A stretch of 64,000 bases of DNA from Chrysemys picta bellii (lineage: Eukaryota > Chordata > Testudines > Emydidae): the NCBI RefSeq assembly GCF_011386835.1, contig NC_088792.1, positions 110,146,421-110,210,420 of the forward strand, in the 5' to 3' direction. The notes below the pieces were generated by a model, which was not told where the DNA came from, did no database searches, and saw only the letters and a list, made by a program, of their open reading frames with translations. The translations under genes were made by a program, and so were the position numbers. Below are positions 33,980 to 47,142 of this stretch, in pieces. Numbering within the stretch: the stretch's first letter is position 1; every line of letters starts with the position of its first letter.

Positions 33980-34800
33980 TGTCAAGGCTCCTTCCCCACT
34001 CTGAACTTTAGGGTACAGATGTGGGGGCCTGCATGAAAACTTCTAAGCTTAACTACCAGCTTAGATCTGGTCCGCTGCCACCATCCCAAAGCTAATTCCC
34101 TTCCCTGGGTAGCCTTGAGAGACTCTTCACCATTTCCCTGGTGAATACAGATCCAAACCCCTTGGATCTTAAAACAAGGAGAAATTAACCATCCCCCCTC
34201 CTTTCTCCCACCAACTCCTGGTGGATCAAGATCCAACCCCCTTGGATCTAAAAACAAGGAAAATCAATCAGGTTCTTAAAAAGAAGGCTTTTAATTAAAG
34301 AAAAAGGTAAAAATCATCTCTGTAAAATCAGGATGGAAAATAACTTTACAGGGTAATCAAACGTAAAGAGCCCAGAGGAATCCCCCTCTAGCCTTAGGTT
34401 CAAAGTTACAGCAAACAGAGGTAAACACCCTAGTAAAAGGTACATTTACAAGTTGAGAAAACAAAGATAAAACTAACACGCCTTGCCTGGCTGTTTACTT
34501 ACAAGTTTGAAATATGAGAGACTTGTTCAGAAAGATTTGGAAAGCATGGATTGATGTTTGGGCCCTCTTAGTCCCAAGAGCGAACTCTCCCCAAAAACAA
34601 AGAGCACAAACAAAAGCCTTCCCCCCACCAAGATTTGAAAGTATCTTGTCCCCTTATTGGTCCTTTGGGTCAGGTGTCAGCCAGGTTACCTGAGCTACTT
34701 AACCCTTTACAGGTAAAAGGATTTTGGTGTCTCTGGCCAGGAGGGATTTTATAGTATTGTACACAGGAGAGCTGTTACTCTTCCCTTTATAGTTATGACA
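33980..34800 (-). mobile_element. solo LTR
   Basis: This 821-bp block begins TGTCAAGGCTCC and ends AGTTATGACA (TGTCA/TGACA inverted termini) with a perfect 5-bp duplication ACTTG. A minus orientation is favoured weakly, by a CCAATAAGG box and A+T-rich TATA-like sequence near its right end on that strand. Direct repeats of an AGATCCAA(A/C)CCCCTTGGATCT segment (34151 and 34230 regions) lie in the left third. No internal genes. Superfamily not determined. Confidence 0.87.
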
Positions 34801-34805
34801 ACTTG

Positions 34806-36159
34806 AAATATAAAATGATTTGTGTTTCTATGAATTATATGTGAAAGTTTTCTCCAGTAACAAAATTACTGTTGAAAAGGGTTTTATATACCTGAAAAAC
34901 AGATGACCAGGATATGTATCATTATGAGGGCCAAATGCAGATGGGTTGACTTCCTTCTATTTTTGTTTGCTTCTTTTTTGTTATTTTTCCTGATTTCAAT
35001 AAGTTTGCTGCCACTTTAACTGGGAGACATATAATACGGAATGAATGGAAGCTTTTCACAAATGAAAATATTAATGTGCTGCTTTACATTTTCAAGCCCG
35101 GTGTCATCCTTTCAGCACAGTATAGAACACTCTGCATACTCAATAAAACACAGCACATCTGACCTGTGACATCTCTTTTAACAATGCTCTTTTCAGCTAG
35201 AAAGAAACAAAATAGTCTTCTGCTCATATGGCTCTACAAGATTATTTTAACCTGAACACCATGTTTTAGTTCGTTGGTTTGTTTTTGTTGAGGTGGAAAT
35301 TTGACTATTGTTTTTGGTGGGCTGAGGACATTGCCGCCAATAGAAAAACTCCTATGGACTTCAATGTTCTTTTGATCAAGCCCCAAGACAAGAGCATGCA
35401 GCACCTTTTTTAAAGGGTATAACAGTGGCTGCTCCTGTCTGTGTTCTCCAGTATTCTCTCTGCCTCTGTCGTCTCCAGGCATAATGTCTCCAGTGCAGTA
35501 CCTTGCAACCTTGCTGACCTATCCCTAAAATGGGGATAATAATGCTTGCCTACATACATCAGAGCTGAGGGGACACAGCACCCTGCAGGAGGGCCTCAGC
35601 TCATTGTACAATAGAATTCAGTGTGAATTCTGGATGCTCTTTGCATCTGCCAGGCTCTCTACATTGGTAATCATCAGGGCTAACTTATCCATCTTAAACT
35701 TTTCTTAGGCATCTGTCGCTTTGCTAAGTGCCCCACAGCAAACTAAAATACAGCAATGATTGTGCCCTTGCAAGCTATATCTTCATAGCCTTCCTTGTTC
35801 CTGGTCTTCAAGTTTCAACATTTTGTTTTCCCGTCTTCACTCTTTCATGACTTTTACTTCCTATCTCCCCAGTTGTGGGCTGGTCCTTGGAAGATGCCAT
35901 TTCTGGAGAAAGCCTTCATCAGAGAAGTGGGGGTTGCTTAATTGTATCTAACGCTGAATGGTCTTGGTCAGACTAACTCTGGACTCTTCTGGTGAAGTAT
36001 TCTACACCTGCTGAAGCACAGCTGAAATGGTCTGTCCCTGCACCCGAGAGTCATATCCAGGTCCTATTTAGTTGAAGCACCATAGAATGTAGATATCTTG
36101 GAGGGTGCTGGAGGAAAAGGATCTTAAATTAAATCTGGAAAAAGGATAAGCAGCCAATG
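34806..36159. other. unannotated non-coding DNA
   Basis: 35511-35560 (TCCCTAAAATGGGGATAATAATG) looks like a small MIR fragment. Otherwise nothing recognised. The frame 35234-35482 has no motifs. Confidence 0.45.
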
Positions 36160-37665
36160 AATCATAGAATATCAGGGTTGGAAGGGACCTCAGGAGGCCA
36201 TCTAGTTCAACCCCCTGCTCAAAGCAGGACCAATCCCCAACTAAATCATCCCAGCCAGGGCTTTATCAAACCTGGCCTTAAAAACCTCCAAGAAAAGAGA
36301 TTCCACCACTTCCCTAGGTAACCCATTCCAGTGCTTCACCACCCTCCTAGTGAAAAAAAAGTTTTCCTAATATCCCACCTAAACCTCCTCCACTGCAACT
36401 TGAGACCATTACTCCTTGTTCTGTCATCTGCTACCACTGAGAACAGTCTAGATCCATCCTCTTTGGAACCCCCTTTCAGGTAGTTGAAAGCAGCTGTCAA
36501 ATCCCCCCCCCCCATTCTTTTCTTCTGCAGACTAACCAATCCCAGTTCCCTCAGCCTCTCCTCATAAGTCATGTACTCCAGCCCCCTAATCATTTTTGTT
36601 GCTCTCCGCTGGACTCTTTCCAATTTTTCCACATCCTTCTTGCAGTGTGGGGCCCAAAGCTGGACACAGTACTCCAGCTCACCAATGCTGAATAGAGGGG
36701 AATGATTATGTCCCTCGATCTGTAGGCAACGCTCCTACTTATACAGCCCAAAATGCCGTTAGCCTTCTGGCAACAAGGGCACACTGTTGACTCATATGCA
36801 GCTTCTCGTCCACTGTAACCCCTAGGTCCTTTTCTGCAGAACTGCTGCCTAGCCACTTGGTCTTTAGTCTGTAGCAGTGCATGGGATTCTTCCGTCCTAA
36901 ATGCAGGACTCTGCATTTGTCCTTGTTGAACCTCATCAGATTTCTTTTGGCCCGATCCTCTAATTTGTCTAGGTCCCTCTGTATCCTGTCCCTACCCTCC
37001 AGTGTATCTACCACTCCTCCCAGTTTAGTGTCATCTGCAAACTTGCTCAGGGTGCACAATCCATGCCATCCTCCAGATCATGAAGATATTGAACAAAACC
37101 GGCCCCAGGACTGACCCTTGGGGCACTCTGCTTGATACCAGCTGCCAACTAGACATGGAGCCATTGATCACTACCCGTTGAGCCCGATTATCTAGCCAGC
37201 TTTCTATCCACGTTATAGTCCTTTCATCCAGCCCATACTTCTTTAACTTGCTGGCAAGAGTACTGTGGGAGACCATATCAAAAGCCTTGCTAAAGTCAAG
37301 GAATAACACATCCACTGCTTTCCCCTCATCCACAGACCCAATTATCTCCTCACAGAAGGCAATTAGGTTAGTCAGGCATGACTTGCCCTTGGTGAATCCA
37401 TGCTGACTGTTCCTGATCACTTACCTCTCCTCTAAGTGCTTCAAAATTGATTCCTTGGGACCTGCTTCATGATTTTTCCATGGAATGAGGTAAGGCTGAC
37501 TGGCCTGTAGTTCCCCGCATCCTCCTCCTTTTTTTAAAGATGGACATTACATTAGTCTTCTTCCAGTCATCCAGGACCTCCCCTGATCACCATGAGTTTT
37601 CAAAGATAATGGCCAATGGGTCTGCACTCACATCCGCCAACTTTTTTAGCACTCTCTGACGCCTT
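36160..37665 (-). mobile_element. 5'-truncated CR1 LINE
   Basis: The 3' tail complement AATCATAGAATATCAGGG begins the element on the plus strand, followed by the 3' UTR and then ORF2 read leftward. Broken frames carry [13 protein letters not shown] and DFSKAFDMV (37420-37031), [13 protein letters not shown], an intact catalytic [10 protein letters not shown] (near 37050), [17 protein letters not shown] (to 36739), and the C-terminal [20 protein letters not shown] to [19 protein letters not shown] (36632-36336). Frameshifts separate these. It stops near 37665 in the RT N-terminal part (LADVSADPLA region), so endonuclease and ORF1 are absent. A C run (about 36507-36515) lies in the coding part. 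Confidence 0.9.
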
Positions 37666-38126
37666 TTCTGGCTAGTAATGTTGGATTAATGTAGGTATTT
37701 TCACTTAGAAAAGATCATAATAATCTGTAGTAATCTTATTTCTTAAATGAAAAATGGCAGCAAGAAAAGAACAGATGTTGCTGTGTGTATGCCCCTATTT
37801 ACATTAACAATTATTTGGTGAGTCATTCATGGCAATTTGAAATATATGTCTAAATTTGTATTGCTCTGAATGAAAGCACAATAACAGTGGTGAGTGAATC
37901 TAATATTGATCACAAAATCTTGAAACATCTGGAGCATTATCATAGACATAGTCAGTGGTATCCGCATCAATAATGAGCTCTTATAAGAATTGATGAGAGG
38001 TTTGATGTTGGGTTTGAGAGCAGCCTCTAGTTAAGTTTCACTGGGTTACAAATACGTTTCATGATGTTTTTTGTCCTTGGTTTAATCAGCTTCTAGTTTT
38101 TGAAGTGTGAAGCTAAATGTAATTAT
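37666..38126. other. unannotated non-coding DNA
   Basis: A+T-rich, with no recognised feature. Confidence 0.5.
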
Positions 38127-38400
38127 TTTATTACAGTAGCGCCTAGAAGCCCTGACTAATGTTGGGGCCCCAGTGTACTAGACATTGTACAAACACATAA
38201 TAAGAGACAGTCTCTTGCTTGAAGAGCTTACGTCCTCAGTAGGTGAGAGAAACGGGTGGGAGCAGAAACGAGACACCATGAGGTGAACTGACTTTCACAA
38301 AGGCTCACTGTAGGCCAGTGCCAGAGCCAGGAACAGCATTCACTTCTCAAAGCCCAGTTCAGGGGTCCATCCACAGACCACACTGCTTTAACTGTTGGTT
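38127..38400 (-). mobile_element. MIR-related SINE copy
   Basis: GCGCCTAGAAGCCCTGACTA, GGGGCCCCAGTGTACTAGAC and TTGTACAAACACATAATAAG are the left part of a dispersed amniote repeat. The right part (GCCAGAGCCAGGAACAGC...CACACTGCTTTAACTG) is a worn version of the MIR-like end. The same family is at 43178-43560. Confidence 0.55.
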
Positions 38401-41400
38401 ATTGTTTTTAGTACATGAGCTCCAGTGCAATGGATAATTGAAGTTTAATAAACTACATATTTTAGGTTCTGATGCAGCATTTGAATCTTGGTCATAACCA
38501 TTTTGGACAACTGTGCTAGTTGCCTAAAGTCACAATACTGATTGATAAGCATATCACAAACATTGATTTTACATGTCTCCTGTAGGGAAAAGCCAAGAGC
38601 AAATACAACAAATCTATATCATTAATTTGCAAGTATCTTAATGGAAAGTTTTCAGTCAGTATTCATTAGCCATATTTGCAGAATGTAGAAGGATAGGAAA
38701 GTAATGATGCCATCCACAGACCACAGTACTACCTAAAGTTTTATACCACAGTATTTTTATTTATTTTTAATACCCTGGCCCTATTCAGGGGTGATACTTC
38801 CTATTGTAAGATTTTAGGATTTGCTGGGTGATGATACATATGTATCTCTCAATTATTTATGTTGCTTAACTGATGTGCCTAGCTAATAGCTGGAATAAAT
38901 AGGCATATCTCCACTGAAGTCAACAGACCTGTACTGAGTTATGGCAGCTGAAGATCTGGTCCATAATGCACAAACCTTGTCCTTCAATGGGCTTTTGCCA
39001 TTTCACAAAAGATTTAGGGCCAAACCGTGCCATTTAAGGACTGGTCCGGGGCCATGCAGAGATGTACCACTGGAGAAGGAGCTTGGGGAGGGATTGTGCC
39101 CGAGATAGAATCCCACCCCTAGCTCCCTGGTCACCAGACCACATTATACTTTCGCTAGAGTGCCTGTGTGCAGCAGAAATGGTGCCATCATCCTGCCGCC
39201 TCTTCATGTCCCTATTCATTGGGGAGATATGTACCAAGAGGATGCATCACAAAAGCAGTCTCTATGCCCCCTGAACACAAGGCCCAAGACTGAGATCAGC
39301 TTTTTCATGGGGTGTGCAAGTTGGGGTGATGTTCCTTGCACTTTGCCTCTGCTGTCCGGTATACTTATAGAAAAGCCAGTTACTATGTGAGTTTTGTGAT
39401 CGTTTGCCCCAATTGCATAATGGTGAACCATTCTTGTTATGGCTGATTTTTAAAAGTAATTAAATAACGGACACATATCACCATAATTGAATTGTCTCAT
39501 AATTTATTCCTGCTAAGTTAAAGACGTCTGGGTCCCCTTGAAATCAATGGGAGTTTTGCCATTGATTTTGATAGGCTCCTGATTTCACCTTCTGTTATTT
39601 GTCATGTCTCACTGTACAGAATCTGAGTTTATAGCAGCAATGTTAAAGACATGTATTAATTTACATATGTTTCCTGATCACCCAGTTAGTGCTTATCATT
39701 GTGAAAGAAATATATATGTTAATTTAAAAATAACCTGTGCACAGTTTTACAGTATTTACTATAGTTAGTAAGATAATGTGATTTAGACACACATTAACTT
39801 ATGTTAGAAGGTTACATTGCTATCTGACAGTTCTATTTTATTGGCATTTTATACATGCTTATCACTTAAAACTAGAACAGAAAAATGCTGCTTTCAATCA
39901 GGCTGGCATATCATAATTATTTCTTGATTGAACAAGATGCTTGATTGCAATTTACACTGTATCTTGTTAATTATAAATGACCCTTTTAAATGATTTTTAC
40001 CTCCCAACTTGGAAGCAGAAGTGACAACTATTCTCCACAAGTTTCTTCTATGGTTATTATTACAGTTCCTGTTCTGACTGTACCAAAATGATCCCAATCC
40101 ACTCTGGAATGGCTTTTTCTTATTTGACAGTGTTTGTACAAAAACACTTTACATTTCACAGAGATGTTCAGTCATGCACCATGAAAATAGTAACAAAGGT
40201 AAGAAGAATAATTAAGGGAAAGGGAGGAAAACAACTTGTAATCTTGAAGCTCTCTCTTTTTTGCCAAGTCCTGTTCATAAAGCACCTAGGATTAATCCAG
40301 AATAATGGTGATACCTTGGGAAAGATGAGCTACTGTAACTGACTGGTAAAATGCTGACACTTAAGAATTATCCACAACTAGAGTCAGTGTGAAAGCTTCT
40401 TCACCCATGCAATTTCATCCTTTGATTTCAGACACTGAGAATGACTTAAAAAAAATCTGGACAAGATCTAATGAATAAAGAGAGAGAAGGTCTGGAGGTA
40501 ATGGTGAGAAAAATAAACAGTAACAGTAGTATCGGAAAATAGCTGCAATAAAAAAGCTACTACAGGAAGATACATAGTTGTGTACAAACGCACCCTGATT
40601 TCAGTGGAGCCAGGATTTACCCTTTGGCTCCACTCCAGCTAAGCATTTAAGCATATGAATAATCTTTTTGTCTTCAATGGGACCATTCACATTCTTAAAG
40701 GATTAAGCAAACACTTAAGTCCTTTGCTGAATCAGGTCCTTTGGCAGTTCGGTACACAGAGTATACCTAGGTAGAGGGTGTAAAAAGGAGCACAGTACAC
40801 AGATCGAGGTGATGAGCAGGGGTCATGTGCCCTCCCCCCCCCCCGATTTCTGCCAGGGTGGGAGTCTGGCTGAGGGGGACATGCCTGGGAAAGGCACCAG
40901 CACCTAGTGTTCCTGCTGAGCCCTGATAGGAAACACCAGAGCAGGGTAAAGAGATGGGGCTGGCAGCACAGCTCTGCCAGAGGGGGTACAGGAAAGCCCT
41001 TTAAGTCCCGTCCCTTCCTTGCCTGCAGTCACAGTTACCTGCTTGGCAGTAGATGTCCTGAGCCCACTACAGTCTGTGCCATGCCTGCAGCAGGGAGGCA
41101 ATGGGAGAAGCAAGTGGGGAAGGAGCTGTGAGGGGAGCGGGGGCAAGGTGGTGCCTGCTAAGAGCAAGTGTGGGAGGCACAGGGCAAGTGGAAAGGGAGC
41201 CAGAGGTAATGCATGGGGCAGTCATGTTCCTACCCTCACCATCAAGAGTTACGGGTTGTCTCTGCAGATAGCACTAAAGCTGTCCAAGAATTTCCATGAT
41301 AAGATCCTGTTTTCAGTTGTTTGTAACATTCCTGAACTGTAACTATTTAGGCTGAAATTTTCCATATAATTATCTACCTCAAGCTGAAGGGTTTGTGGAT

Positions 41401-43177
41401 GGTGTGTGTGTGTGTGTGTGTGTGTGTCTGGGGGGGGAGCGGTTGTTTGTATGTTTGTCTTGTGTGTGATTGTTTTTTTGGAAATTTCAGCTAAAATGGT
41501 GGAATTATTTCTCTAAACAGGAATAGGAAAATACATTGTAAGAATTGTTTAACATGGGCAAAACACTCATTTCAATATACTAGCACTTGCATGTTTTGTA
41601 ACAGGGACTTGACATTTTGGCAGGGGTAGGCAGGGGTCACCCTGATGTCAGTGTTGTGTTTTTTGCTATCCCTGTGAAAATCTGTCCAAGTTATGAGCCT
41701 CTGAAAAGCTCCATTTGCACATGCTAGGTTGAGCATGTTAAGAGTTTGGCTAAATTCCCTGAAAAATTCTATCTACACCAGGTAGGCACCATCCCAGAGC
41801 TGCAGGAGCTGAGCAGGACTTTCCCTGCAATTTCTCCTTCCAACAGTCAGAGGCCTCTGTAGTGCTGGGCACAGGGACAGAGAGCTGGGATACTGTCTCC
41901 TGTGCTCTAGCTGCTACCCTGCTGGCACCCAGTCAGCAAGGAGGAGGAGGAGCAAACAACATTACGGGACAACAGAGAGGTAAGGGGCTGTGGAGTGGGG
42001 ATTGGCAAAGAAGGAGACTTAGACAAGCGGCCAGAAGGGTGACGTGGAAGAGACGGAGATGAAGACCAGGGAGTTGGGGGGCTTGGACAGGGAACTTGGG
42101 TGTGGGGGGGGGGAGGGAGTGAGGGAAGACAGAGAGTGGGACATAGATCCAAGATGGGTCATAGAGTGGACCTGGGATATTCAGCCAACAGGGGAGGCTG
42201 GGATGAGGAGCCAAAGTGGGTGGACTGGGATGGGGCAGAATGTGTCAGGCTTCTTGAGTCGGGGCAGAAGTCTGTAACCGTTATAGCACACTCCGCTCAG
42301 AACCTGGAATGGAACCCAGATTCCAGAGTGTCAAAATTCCTCGGCCGTCAGCAAATATCAGTGAAACCCATTGGCAAAACATGTGCCTCAGGTCCCTCTA
42401 GTGGCTTGTCATCCTCTGCTTGGGCTAATCAGCTAGTGCTATCAGTTTCTCTGTTAGCTCAAGTGACAGAGATCTGTGTGGTGGGTCTAAAGATTCCAAC
42501 CCTGCTGTTGAACCATGCAGGTGTTAATATGGTTCCACATGATGGAATTGCTGGGATTGTTATGCAATTTACTAGGTGTTTTTAAAAATCAAACTAAAAA
42601 AACCCACATAAAGAACATTGAAGTTGCAAAGTCAAGCACTCAGAAAGTTAGGAAATGCCAAAATTAAGTTGGTGTGTGCCACCTTAATTTTGGTCCCTTT
42701 GTGCTTTTACAAACTTATGAACAAGAAGCAGCCTGATATGTTGGTGGATCTGCCTATATATGGAATGTGGCATACATCATTATACATGAATAGGCAGGTG
42801 AGACGTGTGGTGTAGAATGTCATATTTACCTGTCAAGCCAGATTCCTTTTGCATTTGTTGATAGTATAAAGAGATTGTGGATGAGGAGCAGATAAAGATT
42901 TTTGTTTCCTGACTTGGAACACCAGCAACCCAAGTGAAAAAGCGAGAATTGTGGTCTGTAAAGAGAGCCTTCATGAAATATAATGTGGACTGGGTCCTTT
43001 TTGAATACCATGTAAAGCAGTTCATTTAGGTTTCTGCTGATTGAGCAACCCCCAGAATTGAACAGAACAGGATCAGAAGCATAACGAAGACAGAAAAAAA
43101 CATCAGGAATAAGGCAGAAATATGACAAATTGTTAGCAAAGGTAACTATATGATAGTTCATTTAAATTATCATTAGA
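38401..43177. other. unannotated non-coding DNA (4.8 kb)
   Basis: No gene recognised. A small inverted repeat lies at 39541-39570 (AAATCAATGG...CCATTGATTT) and a related motif around 40600-40740. A C run (about 40833-40844) and the GT microsatellite are the simple repeats. 40800-42300 is more GC-rich, which explains long overlapping frames (for example 42100-42585) that lack any motif. 42430-42520 contains TTAGCTCAAGTGACAGAG and AAAGATTCCAACCCTG, faintly tRNA-SINE-like but not callable. Confidence 0.4.
41402..41427. repeat. (GT)13 microsatellite
   Basis: A pure GT dinucleotide run followed by CTGGGGGGGG. Confidence 0.95.
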
Positions 43178-43560
43178 ATTACAATGGCACCTAGACGTCC
43201 CACCTGAGATTGGGGTGCCTTGCTCTAGGTGTTTTACTAACATAGGAGCTCATGGAAATTTGATTTTTGTTTTTGATTAAATATAGGCATAATTGTTTCA
43301 CTAACAATTTTGTGAAATATCTTTTTCAACCAGCTCTGATCTACACATAATAAGATTGTCTCTGCAACTAAAATTACAGTATAAATAAACAAGACAGACA
43401 GAATTGAAGTATTAATAGCTCAATTTTTCAAATGGGAAACTGAGCCAGGGAAAGATTTAATGACTTGCTCAAAAATCTATAGGAAGTCTGCAACACAGCC
43501 AAGCATTGAACCCCATTGCAGGCCAGGTTGTTAACCACAAGATAATCCTCCCTCTTTCCT
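43178..43560 (-). mobile_element. MIR-related SINE copy
   Basis: The left block GGCACCTAGACGTCCCACCT and GAGATTGGGGTGCC matches the family seen at 38127. The right block has GGGAAACTGAGCCAGGGAAAG, ATGACTTGCTC and GGTTGTTAACCACAAG, the MIR-like end. It is interrupted by about 90 bp of A+T-rich sequence (43250-43340). Confidence 0.5.
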
Positions 43561-45339
43561 TTTCAGTCGTGAAGTGGTCAGGGGCTTTTCACGTGACCAA
43601 TGAAAACCCTCTAATGACATTGATTTAGTATAGTACTCAGATACAAAGGGCCAGATTTTCAAAATTATGTACAGTAAATATTAGACTTCTAAATGCTGTA
43701 TATAAGAATGGTTTCAAACACATTTAGTCTCAAAATTTTACAGCATAAGCAAAACTGCGTTTCCGCACATCACTGTATAAAATGTGTTAAATGACATTTG
43801 CTGTCTCTACAGGACTTATGTAGAATACAGCTTTCAATTTGTGAGTATGAGAATGTGAAAGGGAACAGATTTTCCTTACAATTGTTTGGTTTTATTGCTA
43901 ACAACCCAATAAAAGAAGGAGTCAGGCAAGCTCAGCATAAAAATATATTGTGTTATAAACTTATGACTAAACACTGAAAAAGCAGTGAACTGTAAAAACA
44001 GACCATAAGAAATATAAATACCTTTTAAAGCATTTTAACTTATTACAGAGTTAGGGGAAGCTGCAAAGCTAGCAGTATAGCTGCGTGGTAAATGGATTTC
44101 CATCCTTGTGCATATTTTAGAGAGTTTGACATTTTATCTCAGTCTCAAATCAGGATGAAAAGTCAAAATCTGGAAAATATTTATAAACCGTTTTTTTTGT
44201 TTTCATAATTTCCAATCAGTTTTATTTTGACATTTTTTTCTTTTCTTTCCTTAAAAATAAATTCAGTCTAACTTAATTTCTAAACAAAGTCATTTCAAAC
44301 TGGAAAAACAGATTTTTTTTTTTGTTTAGAATGTATTGAAATTAAATGTTTCATCATTTTTTATTTTTTTCTTTTTTTTTTCCCCAGGGAAATTCATCCA
44401 ACCTGACCCTACTTTCCAAACAGTTTTGTATTCAACAAATCGGTGTTTTTCAACAAAAAACAATGTGTCAAAAATGTCCTGCCTAGCTCTAACTAAGAAT
44501 CCTCCCTGCAAGGTGGAGTTGTATCTTTAGGTCACACATGCACATACTCTGCAATGTCAAGCCAACAGGCATGTCAATGTCTTATTTTGATTGGGGTCAG
44601 AATCCTTCCCAATCTGAAATGCAGAGGCACCAATTAGGTTGTTCTAAGTCTGCTGCTACTGTAACTTCAGGTCTCCAGTAGCATGTTTTTCCTCTTTGCA
44701 GCCTTCATCCAGGGGTTTTGCCAGTGGGATCAGTTATTCCTTATAATGCTTTAAGGCTGAAATTTATCCATGGAGAGTAATCACAAGATACCAGTTATGC
44801 TTCATTTTGTGCCATAGGGAACTATGGGTGGCATATCTCTGGGGTCCCTCAGCACAGAAGAAGAGACCCTCTGGAAAGGCTAGTGCAGGAGGCTACAATG
44901 GAAAGGGTAAAGGCATGCCAGGGGCAGAACCACAGATAGGAGTTTATGAAGTTCCAGTAGTCTTAACATTGGGGAAAAATTGCTTACCAGTAATACAGCA
45001 GAAAAGTTAAAACTGAAACTGAAGAAATAACATGATCAGAAAAGAGGGAAGGAAGGACGTGTTTGATGGTGTTGCTCTCAGATTCACCTGCTTTCCTGTG
45101 CTCAGAAGTTCCTTATAAACATCAACAGTGTAGCAGGAAAAACCTTTCTAAAATGATATGGAATTAAAAATCATTAGGACTTACTATTTACCGTCAGAAA
45201 ATGAATAGCTCAATTTAAGTAAATTCAAATTAACAATGGCTCTTGAAATGCAGCAGAGCGCGGCAGAGATAGAGACTATTAATTTCCAATGTCATGGCAG
45301 ATGCCTCCCAAAGTTGCATGGACATATTTTATCTTTTAT
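43561..45339. other. unannotated DNA with an A+T-rich dispersed repeat
   Basis: 44120-44505 is a T-rich block ending TCCTGCCTAGCTCTAACTAA, similar in style to 49110-49450. It is probably a decayed dispersed element. No genes. Confidence 0.4.
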
Positions 45340-46230
45340 TTTGCAAAGTCATGTCGAATTTACTGCCTATTATAAAACCTAAATCTCATCCAGCATCACT
45401 GTCTTCCATTGCGATTGCATTCTTTCCCCTGCAGATGTATCAGCCAGCATTTTCCAAAGATAAATCTCATTTTGTTATTTCCTGCCCATGTTTCTAATCT
45501 TTCTAAGTCCCTTTTTATTATGTTTCATACTCAGTGATATTTGCACTACCTCTCAATTTAGTATCATTCATACAGTCCATTGAATTGCTGATTCTTCCTC
45601 TTTCTGATCATTGAAAAGATAATAAATAAGAAACACAAGTCCTAGTAGAACCTACTAGACATCTCTTCCAACTCCATACGTTGCCTTTCCCCTTTGTTTT
45701 CTGTATGCAAAGAGGACAATCCCATTGACTAAATCAAGGCCATGAGAATAGATGCTAATATTTACATCAGAGCTGATAAAAATTAATTTTGTTAAGTTTT
45801 CATGAGACTGTACCAAAGGCTTCCCTAAAAATTGATATACATCACACTTACTGAATTTCCTTTCTTAGTCAATTTTATATTGTTTGGCTAAAACTAACTA
45901 AAGATTATCAGGCGTGTTATTTTTTTATAAACCTATGTTATTTATTGCTCCAGGTTCTATTATCCAGCAGATGTTTCTAGATTTTTCTGGTAATATTTGT
46001 TTCATTGTTGTTATAGGAACTGAAGGTAAAATTATTGGACAGTGATTGTCAGTCATTCTCCTGCCCTTGTTTGAAATAATCATGTTCCACCCCTCTCGCC
46101 CCCTTTAAATCTTGTGGTACCTTCGTACTTCTCTGTGACTTTTAAAATATACTTGACAGTGATTTGGCATAGTCATTACCAAACGTCCTTAGCACTGCAG
46201 GATTCATGGCATCCAGACCTGTTGATTAGT
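45340..46230 (-). mobile_element. ancient, strongly decayed CR1/L3-type LINE fragment
   Basis: The plus strand can be aligned by eye to the complement of a CR1 RT region. It has an AATTTAGTATCATTCATAC stretch (the RT catalytic motif, read as MNDTKL instead of a normal DDTKL), then GATAATAAATAAGAA, the CCAAAGGCTTCCCTAAAAAT block, and TTATTGGACAGTGATTGTCA. Every frame is riddled with stops. Divergence is far greater than in the other CR1 copies, so this is the oldest LINE here. Confidence 0.6.
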
Positions 46231-46988
46231 ATATGTTCACATTTTCACATCTTCCAAATGTCCCCTTACCTGTTTTAACAATATATTTTAACAAGTCTTC
46301 ATATTACTTTCTAGATGTCCAAAAAGTGTCTGCTTTATTTTTCTCATTAAAGTCAGATTTAGAAAAAAGGAAGTTTAGTAATTCAGTCATTTTGAGGTCA
46401 GAATCAGTGTCTGACTCATCAGCCACCAAATCATCTCTGAGTCAGAACCCATTATGAAGCCTGCTCTAGACTTGCATTTTGTAAGATATTGTGACAGATC
46501 TAACGTATATAAGTTGTAAGAATATAGAATGTGGTACAGTACCATATATTTTAAAATAGCTAACCAATTTTTAGCTTAAAATAGCTAACCATCTGGGGTT
46601 TTTTTGGGGGGGGGGGGAGAAATTTTGGGATTAGGTTTATTTCACTGTGTTAAATATAATAAAAACATATCAGATTTACAATTTAACAACTGGATTCCTA
46701 TTGATCTGCCTAGGCTTTTGATCAGTGCAGTATCTGAGCATGATCGTCTTTCCCCCACACATCCCAGAGTTTAATAGTGTTTGAAGCAGGGAAGTTAGTT
46801 TGTTCCATTATAGAAAATGGGGCCCAATATGAGATTTGGATCTAGATCCAAGTTGCATATCTAAATGCTCTATTTCTCAACCCTCCAAAAATTCAGGTGT
46901 GTTCAGATCTGGGGTTTTGATTCAGGCCCACTACCACCTATAATTACTCTAACTACATAATTATATGGAGATGTATATATAAAAAAAT
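46231..46988. other. unannotated non-coding DNA with poly-G
   Basis: Contains a 12-G run (46606-46617) and a short direct repeat of AAAATAGCTAACCA beside it (near 46553 and 46579). No gene. Confidence 0.5.
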
Positions 46989-47142
46989 AATGGAAATATC
47001 CCATCTCCTAGAGCCCCCTGCCTTCACTACCAGGACCAAGTACTGATTTTGCCCCAGATCCCTAAGTGGCCTCCTCAAGGATTAAACTCAGAACCCTAGG
47101 TTTAGCATGCCAATGCTCAAACCACTGAGCTATCCCTCCCCA
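46989..47142 (-). mobile_element. tRNA-derived pol III SINE, minus strand
   Basis: The plus strand ends ACCACTGAGCTATCCCTCCCC, the complement of the tRNA-like head GGGGAGGGATAGCTCAGTGG (A box). Next to it is the B-box region (complement of GTTCTGAGTTTAATCC), and the body extends left to ATCCCATCTCCTAG. It is the same family as 51514-51696 but with part of the LINE-derived tail deleted. Confidence 0.8.

Noticed and set aside
40162..40200. Possible micro-exon between a CACAG acceptor and a GTAAG donor
   Set aside because: Both splice signals are short and common; no flanking exons or coding conservation can be shown.
42430..42520. tRNA-like SINE head
   Set aside because: A-box-like and B-box-like words are present, but spacing is poor and no tail follows.
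42100..42585. 161-codon plus frame
   Set aside because: GC-rich region with overlapping frames on both strands; the translation is Gly/Ser/Trp-rich without a domain.
46606..46617. G-quadruplex-type regulatory element
   Set aside because: A single homopolymer run, not spaced G tracts; more likely slippage.
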